From positions 119,637 to 183,636 of the forward strand of contig CAVSLN010000015.1 in NCBI GenBank assembly GCA_963728855.1: a DNA stretch of 64,000 nt, in the 5' to 3' direction. The DNA comes from AC-43 sp963728855 (lineage in GTDB: Bacteria > Actinomycetota > Actinomycetes > Mycobacteriales > Micromonosporaceae). The notes beneath the pieces were generated by a model, which saw nothing but the letters and a program-made list of their open reading frames with translations, was not told the DNA's origin and made no database searches. How positions within the stretch are numbered: position 1 is the stretch's first letter; every line of letters begins with the position of its first letter. Both the position numbers and the translations under genes were made by a program. Positions 17,276 to 25,144 of the stretch are shown piece by piece.

Positions 17276-18790
17276 ATTGGCCCTAACGGCTCCGGGAAAA
17301 CAAGGCAGGCACGTGGGATCAGGTGCAACGGCGAGACACCCGAATTTGTCAACGCGTTGCGTAACACTCGCGTAAATCCTGAAATCCCTGCGATGGCGGT
17401 CGTCACGGCTCGAAACAACCTGCTTGGCCTCAAGAACCAATCGCAAGGACAGCATTGGGAACTGACAAACGACTTCGACGTACTGCTGTCCACTCTTCTC
17501 GCGGAAGACGCACAGTCGGCCGTCGAATTTCGCGATGCTGCTCGGCGAGGTGAGGCCTTGCACCAACTGAAAACCGCTATGGAGAAGATTCGCGCGCTAT
17601 GGAGTGAGATCTTTCCCGGCCGGGAGCTTTACATTCAGGACAACGCACCGAAGGTTAAGAATGCGCTGACCGGAGATACATACTCCGGTAACACAATGAG
17701 CGACGGAGAAAGGGCGGCGCTCTACCTGGCCGGTAAAGTGATCAGCACAAGCGCCACCGCGTTGGTTATCGATGAGCCTGAGACCCACTTCCATTCGCTG
17801 CTAGCGATTAGATTCTGGGATGCACTTGAGGCCGAGAGCCCAAATGTGCGGCTTATCTATATTACCCACGACCTTACGTTTGCACTCTCGCGCCGAAATG
17901 CAACGATCGTTATGGCTCATCCTACGAATGGGCTCAATGTTGTTGAACTTGGGCAGAAGCTACCCGGGGATATGGCAGAGTTGATTCTCGGAGCGGCGTC
18001 CTTGTCGTTCTATGCAAGACGAGTCGTTCTATGTGAGGGTGAGGAGTCTGGCATCGACTCTGAGCTTTACCGGGCATGGTTCTCAGAGCACGACACCGAA
18101 GTACGGGCAGTTGGCTCGTGTGAAATGGTGCTGCGCTGCGCGCAGGCGTTGAAGTCGTCCGGCTTGGTGGCGACGTTGGAGACGATCGGAATAATCGACC
18201 GAGACTTTCTCCCGGACAACCTGCTGGCAAACCTGCCCCAGGGCGTAGTGGCGCTTCCTCTTCATGAGGTAGAGAGTCTGTATTGTTTGCCAGGCCTAGT
18301 AAAGGCAGTTGCCGGCCATCTGGGCCGAATATTCGATGAGTCTGTCTACATCAAACAGCTTCGATCATCAATTACCGATCACGAGCGCCACCGGGTGATC
18401 GTGGAACGCTGGAAGAGGGGCCTTGAGCCGATGCTTGAAGGGCTGCTTGGGGAAGTGAGCGCCAGAAGGGGTACGCTTGATGCAATTGCTAAGGCAATTC
18501 CGGCCACGTTTGATTACAGGCAATGGACCTTCTCGCCTGAAGACCTCCTGGCCAAGGAAAAGTTGGGAGTCGAGGCAGTCGTCCCAGACGGTGAAATTCG
18601 GTCAATGCTAGCCTATATGCCCGGGAAAGCTCTCCTAGGCGTGACAGCGAGCTATGTTGGATTGAGACCAGCGGATTATCGGAAGCTCGTCAATTCAGCT
18701 CTGCGGGGCAAAGACGATCAACTCAAGAAGCTTGGAATAGCGATTCAGGCCGAGCTTAAGGATCTACTTCCGTCGCGGGCCGCCTCGTAG
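17276..18790 (+). pseudogene. Body of the IS-split AAA ATPase with DUF4435/TOPRIM-like C-terminus
   Basis: The main part of a 525-residue protein. Walker A GPNGSGKT directly follows the insertion point; an ABC-type signature (GNTMSDGERAALYLAGK), Walker B ALVIDEPETHFH and a His switch (IYITHDLTFA) follow, as in SMC/OLD-like AAA_15/AAA_21 ATPases. The C-terminal half has LCEGEESGIDSELYRAWF and IGIIDRDFLPDN, which resemble DUF4435 (a TOPRIM-like nuclease-associated fold). GC content is low, like the AlbA_2 gene 150 bases upstream on the same strand. Proteins with this architecture occur in anti-phage loci. Here it is interrupted two residues before Walker A and so should be inactive, unless the element is lost cleanly. 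Confidence 0.85.
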
Positions 18791-19006
18791 AATCACCGGA
18801 CACCCGAGCCAAGATCAGGTCTCCAAAGTCCACGCGAAATTCGCTTCGGAATCGAGATTGCCAGTACTGCACTCTTCTCCTTCTTTGTCGCAGACGAGCA
18901 CAAGCTTACTCAACCTAGTCGTGTAGTGGCACCGTGCATCGATGGCGGCCCGACATCATTCTCCGGCGTCAGCACCAACGCTTCACGCGGCTCTTGCTGA
19001 TTGCTT

Positions 19007-19345
19007 CTAGCGCCTCCTACGAACCCCATACCGTCGCAACAGTCGTGCTATGCCGCTCAAGCTGATCTTGTACTCGTCCGCCAGCGCCTGCCGGGTAGTT
19101 CCAGCCAGGAACCGAGACGCCAGGTCCTGGATCTCCTCTTCCTTCAGCCGGTCCACCACCCACCTCCGCCGCCGTCCAACCGACCCGGCCGCCTGCACGC
19201 TCCGGCGCTCGTGCCCGCCCCCTCGTGCCTGGCCCTCTTGGATTAACCGCGCCGCCCGACGAAGATCATCTAGGAGGTCGGACCGTTTCGAATAGTCGAG
19301 CGCTACCTCCACCCCAATCCACCAGCACAACGCTCGATGAGTCAT
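19007..19345 (-). CDS. Small helix-turn-helix protein (recombinase-type HTH)
   Basis: 112 residues from ATG at 19345; no convincing ribosome site, so the start is uncertain. Residues about 65-112 form a Hin/resolvase-like HTH (KEEEIQDLASRFLAGTTRQA, then ADEYKISLSGIARLLRRYGV). The N-terminal part (LDYSKRSDLLDDLRRAARLI) is helical. It could be a stand-alone regulator or the tail of a truncated serine recombinase, but no catalytic domain precedes it. A 13-bp palindrome lies 15 bases upstream of the start. Confidence 0.5.
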   Translation of the reverse strand: MTHRALCWWIGVEVALDYSKRSDLLDDLRRAARLIQEGQARGGGHERRSVQAAGSVGRRRRWVVDRLKEEEIQDLASRFLAGTTRQALADEYKISLSGIARLLRRYGVRRRR

Positions 19346-19359
19346 CGGTGGACGTCCTC

Positions 19360-19372
19360 TGTCCGACGGACA
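19360..19372. promoter_or_regulatory. Palindrome TGTCCGACGGACA upstream of the HTH gene
   Basis: Perfect inverted repeat with a single central base, 15 bases before the start of the minus-strand HTH gene. Plausible operator for autoregulation. Confidence 0.35.
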
Positions 19373-19981
19373 CTGAAGCGGCGGCTGTAGCAATGTCGGA
19401 GCAGCCAGCCACCAGGCCGGTCGCAGTCTACGGATCCGTAGTAGGCCCATCCCCCGGTGCGCGGCCCGACCCCGGTGCCGCGGCGTCCGGCGCGGACGGG
19501 TAGCGCCGGGAGACGACCGGGCGACTACGCCCGCGCGGTCCTCGTCGAGCCGGGGACCGGTCCGCATTGTGTCCGCGCACAATTGGGGTCGCTCGATCTT
19601 TGTGCTCGGGAACATTGTCGACAAAATGCATCATATCTTATCTTCTTACCCTAAGCATTTCAAACTGTTTTGGTCCCGCTGAGCGCGTACATCTCAGTCG
19701 GAGCGGCGTATGCGGATGTTTAAGGCACATAGGGAGAGAGCACGGCAGTCCTGTCCCTATCCCGGTTGATAACAAAGTGGTGCGAGGGTCAGCGTGGGCT
19801 CGGTAGTCCGCGTCACGCGCGGACTGCACTTCCACACGAACTCGATCGAAACGACCGTGACGAATGCCGTCAACATGGCCAAGGCGATCACGAGTTCGCT
19901 GGTTCGGCGAGTGCCGGTGACCGGTGACGCTTATCGACAAAACGTGTAATCCGCCGAGCGGCCGCACGACAAGGAGATTGG
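19373..19981. other. 609-base stretch without a supportable gene
   Basis: Between the HTH gene and the acetyltransferase I see no coding signal on either strand. The segment around 19620-19690 is AT-richer than its surroundings and could hold promoters. Confidence 0.5.
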
Positions 19982-20590
19982 GTGAACCCGCACCGAACGA
20001 TCGTCCATGAGTTCGAAACCGCTCGTGGCCGGAAGATGCAGTTGGCGGTAGCCACCGAGCGTGACGCTGACGTGTTGTGGTCCTGGTGGGACACGGACAA
20101 CGCCCGGCGCCACTGGGCAATTGACTACCGACTATCCCGCGTGGGTTCGAAGCCCTTCGGGCCACGGACCATGGACGCATACCTTCGCTACTGCCACGCG
20201 ACCGGCTTTGTACGACCATACATCGTGGTCGAGTCGGGCGTCCCCGTCGCGTACCTGGAGACCTACACCGCTGCCCGGAGCCCATTGGCGCACCATCCAC
20301 GGGTCGGACCCACGGACCGTGGAGTCCAAATGATGTTGGATGAGGAGGTTCAACACAGCGGGAGGGCACTCGAGATCGGCGTGCACCTCATCGACTGGCT
20401 GTTCGACACGTGCCCGGACATGAAACAGATGCTCGGTGACCCCTCGGTTCACAACCTGCCGATGCAGATGGTGTGCCAGCAAGCCGGGATGACCGAGATA
20501 GACCGCGTGGACCTCGGCTACAAGAACGCGATTATCTATGCCGTCAGCAGGGACGAATGGAGCAGGCTCCGGGCCGCCGCCGGCCGCTGA
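19982..20590 (+). CDS. GNAT acetyltransferase, siderophore-biosynthesis type (Acetyltransf_8-like)
   Basis: 202 residues from GTG at 19982 with AAGGAG 8 bases upstream. The fold runs from a basic N-terminal strand to the acetyl-CoA region (RGVQMMLDEEVQHSGRALEI) and a C-terminal QQAGMTEIDRVDLGYKNAIIY block, the layout of IucB/MbtK-like enzymes that acetylate hydroxylated lysine or ornithine in siderophore assembly. No siderophore synthetase lies nearby, so the substrate is unknown; RimJ-like N-acetylation of another amine is possible. It stands alone: a long gap upstream and a convergent gene downstream. Confidence 0.8.
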   Translation: MNPHRTIVHEFETARGRKMQLAVATERDADVLWSWWDTDNARRHWAIDYRLSRVGSKPFGPRTMDAYLRYCHATGFVRPYIVVESGVPVAYLETYTAARSPLAHHPRVGPTDRGVQMMLDEEVQHSGRALEIGVHLIDWLFDTCPDMKQMLGDPSVHNLPMQMVCQQAGMTEIDRVDLGYKNAIIYAVSRDEWSRLRAAAGR

Positions 20591-20755
20591 GGTGGTTCCC
20601 GGCGGCGCCGCCGACCAGCCGGTTGTCGAGCGCGGTCCATGTCCATCGGCGCCGCACAGATCTCCGGGCGAGTGCGCGGTGAGCGGCCGATCTACCTCTC
20701 CTCCCGATTCAAGCCGGCGGTGCGGCCGTCGCCGGCCGCACCGCGACGACGGGGC

Positions 20756-21592
20756 TCAGTTCCAGATGTCGGTGATACCGGGGGCGGAGCAGGAGTTGGC
20801 GACGCAGCCGACGCCGGTGAGGTTCTCCAGGGTGTGCAGCATCGTGTAGTGCGTGATGTGTTCGCTGTAGCTTCCGGTCGCGACGTGCGCGCCGTAGAAC
20901 AGAGTCGGGATCCGGTTGCTGGCGCTGTGGTCGTCCTCGTCGAAAGTCACCACCAGCAGGCTGTTGTTCGCCTTGGCCCAGGTCGCGTACGCGCCCAGGT
21001 GGTTCTTCAGCCAGGTGTCGCCGGTGCTGACACTGCAGTCGTGCATGTCGTTGCACAGGTTCGGTACGACGATCGACAGCTTGGGCAGGTTCGAGAAGGT
21101 GGTCGGGAAGACGCTGAAGCGCAGGTTGCTCGACGACGGTACGTTCGTGAAGTTCACCCACGGGTTGTGCTTGCGGGCGTACCTGCCGGACGAGCAGCCG
21201 GTGTACCCGTCCGACGGCATGCTCTCCGAGTAGCCCTTGAACGTCTTGCCGGCCGCGATGAGCTGGTGCCCCAGGTTCTCGTTGGAGTACGAGTGCGGGC
21301 ACGAGTCGTCGGTCAGGCCCTGCGTGGAACCGGAGAACAGGGCCAGGTAGTTGGGCTCGCTGGGGTGGGTGACGGCGAAGGACTGGGTCATCTTCGCGCC
21401 GCTGTTGGCCAGCGAGGTGATGTAGGGGGCGTTGGCGTTGCCGATGACCTCGCTGTAGGAGTGGTTCTCCTCGATCACCACCACGATCTTGTTGTATGCC
21501 GGGAGTGTCGCCGCGTGCGCCGGCCCAGCCGGTACGGCGAACGTGGCCGCGAGGCCCGCGACGAGAACGGTGAGGAACTTTCCGACCCGCAT
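20756..21592 (-). CDS. Secreted alkaline-phosphatase-superfamily phosphoesterase (PF04185)
   Basis: 278 residues from ATG at 21592 with GAGGGAGA upstream. Residues 1-27 are a classic signal peptide (MRVGKFLTVLVAGLAA...PAHA) with an AxA cleavage site. The mature protein has the metal-binding VVIEENHSYSEVIGNANAPY block, HPSEPNYLALFSGS, and a late VVTFDEDDHSASNRIPT acidic metal site, all typical of the phospholipase C/acid phosphatase family. It should hydrolyse phosphomonoesters or phospholipids outside the cell. At 280 residues it matches the short acid-phosphatase branch rather than full phospholipase C. A four-copy 41-bp repeat array lies about 180 bases upstream. Confidence 0.9.
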   Translation of the reverse strand: MRVGKFLTVLVAGLAATFAVPAGPAHAATLPAYNKIVVVIEENHSYSEVIGNANAPYITSLANSGAKMTQSFAVTHPSEPNYLALFSGSTQGLTDDSCPHSYSNENLGHQLIAAGKTFKGYSESMPSDGYTGCSSGRYARKHNPWVNFTNVPSSSNLRFSVFPTTFSNLPKLSIVVPNLCNDMHDCSVSTGDTWLKNHLGAYATWAKANNSLLVVTFDEDDHSASNRIPTLFYGAHVATGSYSEHITHYTMLHTLENLTGVGCVANSCSAPGITDIWN

Positions 21593-21769
21593 GGTTCTCC
21601 CTCGGTAGCGGTTTGATCTACTACGCCCCGTAGGTTCCCAGCGTTGGGTAACACCGGAGTAGCCGGCTGTGAAGCACGTACCAACAACGCGCGAATCGGT
21701 GCACGGCTGGCGGCGGCCGTGCCGCCCGTTCCCCGTCAAGACATGGATATCGGGCTATTCTCGGGCCCG

Positions 21770-21933
21770 GCTGACATAGCTGGCTGGTAGCCGCTCCGAC
21801 AGGCTGCGCGGCTGACATAGCTGGCTGGTAGCCGCTCCGACAGGCTGCGCGGCTGACATGGCTGGCTGGTAGCCGCTCCGACAGGGTGCGCGGCTGACAT
21901 GGCTGGCTGGTAGCCGCTCCGACAGGCTGCGCG
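21770..21933. repeat. Four tandem copies of a 41-bp repeat
   Basis: Units start at 21770, 21811, 21852 and 21893 and differ at one or two positions. Each begins GCTGACATRGCTGGCTGG and contains TAGCCGC, a spacer, and GCGGCTA, an inverted repeat able to form a 7-bp stem across the unit boundary. The core (TAGCCGCTCCGACA, then GCTGCGCGG) recurs in the 43-bp array at 28220. It lies between a minus-strand and a plus-strand gene, so it is a promoter-side array. Confidence 0.95.
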
Positions 21934-21972
21934 GCTAGGGCGTCGAGCGGGCCACGGTATCGAAGGGTGAGC

Positions 21973-22857
21973 ATGAGCGGTACGGGCGAGGAGAGCGCCA
22001 ACCGGCTGCGGGTCGGGGGCTGGGTGCTCCGGAAGGACGCGCTCTCCGGCGGCGGCGCGGAACCGGAGCCGCCGGTTGACGACCCGGAACCCGAGCCGTC
22101 CGTCGGTGGCCCGGAGGCCCCACCGGCGCCGGACGTCCCGAACCCCGGGCCGGTCGGGCCGGGCCCGGTGGGTGGCCGGTTCGGCGGGCCCGCCAAGGTC
22201 GTCGCGGGGGCCGCTGCCGTGGTCGCGATCCTGGCCGTACTGGCGGTGGCCGCGTACCAGACGATGGCGCACCCGCCGGCGGCCGGCCCAGCGGGGTACG
22301 GGGCGCCGCCGAGCAGCGGCCAGGCCACGGTGCCACCCATGGACCCGAGCGGCGTACCGGCCTCGTCCGCCGCCCGCTCCGCGCGCCCGGCCGCCACCCC
22401 GCTGGGCTCGGCCCCGGCCGGCTCGCCGTCACCGGACGCGCCCGGGCCGGCGCCGGTACCGAACGAGGCGGTCGCCAACGCTGGCTTCGAGTCCGGCACG
22501 CTCGCCGGCTGGAGCTGTGCCAGCAAGCTCAACCAGGTCGTCACGTCCCCGGTGCACTCGGGGCGCTACGCGCTGGCCGGGGACGCGACCGGCGGGCGCA
22601 CCGCGCAGTGCTCGCAGACGGTGTCCGTACAGCCGGGGAAGCGGTACGCCCTCTCGGCCTGGGTGTCCGGCGAGCAGGTCCACCTCGGCGTCACCGGAGC
22701 CGGCCTGCCCGAGCCGGAGGCGTCGGCCGCGTCGGCGACGTACACCCAGCTGCGCGTCACCTTCGTCGTCCCGGCCGGCACCAACTCGGTGACCATCTGG
22801 GTGCGCGGCTGGTACGTGCCCGGGACCTACTACGCCGACGACATCTCCCTGGGCTGA
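21973..22857 (+). CDS. Membrane-anchored protein with carbohydrate-binding-like C-terminal domain
   Basis: 294 residues from ATG at 21973 (GAAGGG 6 bases upstream; a GTG two codons earlier is possible). Residues 1-72 are a Pro/Gly/Glu-rich cytoplasmic part, 73-97 a single transmembrane helix (VVAGAAAVVAILAVLAVAAY), 98-160 a Pro/Ala/Ser linker, and 165-294 a beta-sandwich like CBM4/9 or CBM6 modules (NAGFESGTLAGWSCASKL; HSGRYALAGDATGG; YYADDISLG). The last domain should face the cell surface and bind a glycan or similar ligand. Single gene with the repeat array just upstream. Confidence 0.75.
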   Translation: MSGTGEESANRLRVGGWVLRKDALSGGGAEPEPPVDDPEPEPSVGGPEAPPAPDVPNPGPVGPGPVGGRFGGPAKVVAGAAAVVAILAVLAVAAYQTMAHPPAAGPAGYGAPPSSGQATVPPMDPSGVPASSAARSARPAATPLGSAPAGSPSPDAPGPAPVPNEAVANAGFESGTLAGWSCASKLNQVVTSPVHSGRYALAGDATGGRTAQCSQTVSVQPGKRYALSAWVSGEQVHLGVTGAGLPEPEASAASATYTQLRVTFVVPAGTNSVTIWVRGWYVPGTYYADDISLG

Positions 22858-22861
22858 CCGG

Positions 22862-23089
22862 TCAGCCCACCGGCAGCTCGGTCCAGCCGTCGAAGCCGGA
22901 CGCGGTGATCAGGTCGCGGGCGCAGTCGAACGCCATGTCCTCGTCGGGTAGCTCGAACCACCGGCTCGGCCCCTCCGAGCCACCCTCGCGGGCCTCCACC
23001 CACCATTGCCCGCCGTCTTCGAACAGCAGGACATCGCGCCGGGACAGCCGGCCCCATCTGCTGTTCCACCAGTGCTTGCGCCGTTCCAT
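22862..23089 (-). CDS. Small conserved-looking protein under a LexA-type SOS box
   Basis: 75 residues from ATG at 23089. Rich in Trp and acidic residues (KHWWNSRWGRLSRRDVLLF; GGQWWVEAREGG; RWFELPDEDMAFDCARDL). No known domain, signal or membrane segment. There is no strong ribosome site. A perfect actinobacterial SOS box, TCGAACACGTGTTCGA, lies 14 bases upstream of the start, so expression is probably LexA-repressed and DNA-damage-induced. It is convergent with the carbohydrate-binding protein gene, four bases from its stop. Confidence 0.6.
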   Translation of the reverse strand: MERRKHWWNSRWGRLSRRDVLLFEDGGQWWVEAREGGSEGPSRWFELPDEDMAFDCARDLITASGFDGWTELPVG

Positions 23090-23103
23090 AACGGCCAAGC
23101 TAG

Positions 23104-23119
23104 TCGAACACGTGTTCGA
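23104..23119. promoter_or_regulatory. Perfect actinobacterial SOS box (LexA site)
   Basis: TCGAACACGTGTTCGA is a 16-bp palindrome matching the known mycobacterial/actinobacterial LexA consensus TCGAAC-N4-GTTCGA at every fixed position. It lies 14 bases before the minus-strand gene at 22862-23089 and 187 bases before the plus-strand MarR gene. Confidence 0.8.
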
Positions 23120-23306
23120 TCGGGAGGGAACCGGGAAAACCAGTGGCATTCCTGCCCGTGCCTCATCGGTGCCCGCTTGGTCGCCGATCGTACCGCCAAG
23201 ATCTGTTTGCCCGGCGGCCGGCGGACGGCGGGCCAGACCCGCGGCACCGGCAGTCGGCGGCCGGATAGTGACCGACCGGGTGCGCCGACCTCGTAAGCTC
23301 ACGCGG

Positions 23307-23810
23307 ATGGGGCATGCGACGGCGGGGCCGAGATGGCTGACCGACGAGGAGCAACAGACCTGGCGAGGCTTCCTCGCCCTGAACCAGCTGCTGTTCAACG
23401 CGCTGGACCGCCAGTTACAGGCCGACGCGCGCATACCGCACGGGTACTACGTGCTGCTGGCCGTGCTCTCCGAGGCGCCCAACTGGTCGCTGCGGATGAG
23501 CGAGCTGGCCGAGGTGACCAACTCCTCGCAGAGCCGGGTGTCGCACGCGGTGGCCCGGCTGGAGGAGGCCGGCTGGATCCGGCGGGAGCGGGCCAGCGAC
23601 GACAAGCGGGGCAACGTCGCCGTACTCACCGACGACGGGTACGCGAAGGTGGTCCGTACCGCGCCCGGGCACGTGGCCGCCGTCCAGGACAACCTGTTCG
23701 ACCTGCTGACCGACGATCAGGTACAGCAGCTGTCCGAGATCTGTGCGGCGGTACTGGACAAGCTGGATCCGGAGGGCAGCCTCACGCTCACCCGCGCGTC
23801 CCGTGGCTGA
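23307..23810 (+). CDS. MarR-family transcriptional regulator
   Basis: 167 residues from ATG at 23307. Winged helix about residues 55-110: LRMSELAEVTNSSQSRVSHA (recognition helix), VARLEEAGWIRRERASDDKRG (wing, with the DxRxxx-type basic turn), NVAVLTDDGYAKV. Flanking helices form the dimer region. Such proteins are dimeric repressors usually relieved by phenolics or oxidants. It is convergent with the DODA-type dioxygenase gene, whose promoter carries a MarR-style palindrome TTGAGCGCTCAA, so that gene is the likely target. Confidence 0.92.
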   Translation: MGHATAGPRWLTDEEQQTWRGFLALNQLLFNALDRQLQADARIPHGYYVLLAVLSEAPNWSLRMSELAEVTNSSQSRVSHAVARLEEAGWIRRERASDDKRGNVAVLTDDGYAKVVRTAPGHVAAVQDNLFDLLTDDQVQQLSEICAAVLDKLDPEGSLTLTRASRG

Positions 23811-23882
23811 CGGGGGCGGCGCGAGGCGGCCGGACCCGGCGTTGCCTGTGCTCGCCTCACCAAAGAGCGGCTGCGGCTGCGC

Positions 23883-24806
23883 TCAGGCGACCTGGATGGA
23901 GCGCTTGGAGAGGCCGAGGAAGTAGCCCTCGATCTCGGTGTGCGGTACGGCTTCGGGGTCGGTGGCCGTACCGAGCGTGACGAACAGCGGGGCGAGGTGC
24001 TCCACGGTCGGGTGCGCGTACGGCATGCCCGGCGCCCGGTGCCGGAAGTCGAGCAGCTCGTCCAGCGCGCCCCGGGCCAGTGCCTCCGCCGCCCAGGCGT
24101 CGAACTCGGCCGACCAGCCCGGCGCCGGCGCGTCGGTCCGGAACTCCCGCAGGTACCGCAACCCGTGGGTGAGGAACCCGGACCCGATGATGAGTACCCC
24201 CTCGTCGCGCAGCGGCCGCAGCCGTCGGCCCAGCTCGAAGAGCTTCTGGGGGTCGAGGGTGGGCATCGACATCTGGAGTACGGGGACATCCGCCTCGGGG
24301 TACATGACCAGCAACGGAACGTACGCGCCGTGGTCCAGGCCACGGTCCGGCCGGTCGTACACGGGCTCGGTGTCGGGCATCAGCGCCCGGATGCGGGCGG
24401 CCAGCTCGGGCGCGCCCGGAGCGGGGTACGTCGTCCGGTAGTACTTCTCGGGGAAGCCACCGAAGTCGTACACGAGCGGTACGCCGTTGTTGGTCGCACC
24501 GAGCGTGAGCGGCGCTGACTCCCAGTGCGCGGAAACGATGAGTATCGCAGTCACACGCTGATCTTCCGATCCGGCCCAATTGCCGGCTCGCGACAAACGC
24601 TGATCTTCCGATCCGGCCCAAGTGCCGGCTCGCGACGGCCCGGGTAGCTTGCGTGCCCAGGCGGCCAGCTGGCTCACCCAGAGGGCGTCGTCCACCAGCG
24701 GCGGCGCGCCATGGCCCAGGTAGAGTGCCGGCATGGTGGTCGACCGGTCCGTGTCGTGCTCGACGGCAGACGCCGCCGAGCTGGACTGGTCGCTGGTGGC
24801 GGTCAC
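23883..24806 (-). CDS. DODA-type extradiol ring-cleavage dioxygenase (YgiD family) with in-frame repeat insertion
   Basis: 307 residues from GTG at 24806 (GGGAGGA 5 bases upstream; an ATG at 24734, just before LYLGHGAPP, is the alternative). Class III LigB-fold enzymes use two His and one acidic ligand for Fe or Zn: LYLGHGAPP, VSAHWES, GLDHGAYVPLLVMYPEA and IGSGFLTHGLRYLRE are all here. The substrate would be a catechol such as DOPA. Unusually, residues about 58-85 are two copies of a 14-residue unit (SRAGTWAGSEDQRL, then SRAGNWAGSEDQRV) between helix 1 and the VSAHW strand, encoded by a 42-bp DNA repeat also seen elsewhere in the window. Likely controlled by the neighbouring MarR protein. 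Confidence 0.88.
   Translation of the reverse strand: MTATSDQSSSAASAVEHDTDRSTTMPALYLGHGAPPLVDDALWVSQLAAWARKLPGPSRAGTWAGSEDQRLSRAGNWAGSEDQRVTAILIVSAHWESAPLTLGATNNGVPLVYDFGGFPEKYYRTTYPAPGAPELAARIRALMPDTEPVYDRPDRGLDHGAYVPLLVMYPEADVPVLQMSMPTLDPQKLFELGRRLRPLRDEGVLIIGSGFLTHGLRYLREFRTDAPAPGWSAEFDAWAAEALARGALDELLDFRHRAPGMPYAHPTVEHLAPLFVTLGTATDPEAVPHTEIEGYFLGLSKRSIQVA
24556..24639. repeat. Two tandem 42-bp repeats inside the dioxygenase gene
   Basis: Units at 24556 and 24598 (CGCTGATCTTCCGATCCGGC...) differ at only a few positions. The length is 14 codons, so the frame is kept. A related sequence is present at 29982-30065 (inverted, also 42-bp period) and at about 33735-33775. Confidence 0.88.
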
Positions 24807-24829
24807 CGATGTCCTCCCGGACGGGATAT

Positions 24830-24841
24830 TTGAGCGCTCAA
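24830..24841. promoter_or_regulatory. MarR-type palindrome upstream of the dioxygenase gene
   Basis: TTGAGCGCTCAA is a perfect 12-bp palindrome 23 bases before the GTG at 24806, with an AT-rich 5' flank (GATATT). TTGA/TCAA half-sites are typical of MarR-family operators, and a MarR gene lies just beyond the dioxygenase. Confidence 0.55.
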
Positions 24842-25015
24842 CAACACCGTACCACTTTCAGCTGATGGAACCCGCCGCTCCGGCCAGTGGTGGAAACCTC
24901 CTGGTACCTGAAGTCCGAACGGCCGGCCGGAAAAAATCCTGCTCTATGTATTGATTGATGTGACTGTTGCCCCAAGACTTAGGGCACGTTGACCAGCTAT
25001 CCGGAGGTGAGTGTC

Positions 25016-25144
25016 ATGGCTACCACCACCAAGACCTCGCGGACCGCCCGCAAGGCATGGGCGAAGCCGCGCGTCGAGTGCTACGAGACCCGGCCTGAGG
25101 TAACCGCCTACGCCGGCGACAGCGGCCCGTGGAACGTCCGCTAG
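25016..25144 (+). CDS. pqqA: PqqA, precursor peptide for pyrroloquinoline quinone
   Basis: 42 residues from ATG at 25016, with GGAGG 11 bases upstream. The C-terminal half carries the PqqA pattern: W-x-KP, then ETRPEVTAYAG, where E28 and Y32 have the E-x3-Y spacing of the glutamate and tyrosine that PqqE cross-links to make PQQ. The N-terminal 18 residues are Thr/Lys/Arg-rich, longer than in proteobacterial PqqA. The gene overlaps the pqqC start by 16 bases. It is too short for default gene callers but is required to make sense of the operon. Confidence 0.93.
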   Translation: MATTTKTSRTARKAWAKPRVECYETRPEVTAYAGDSGPWNVR

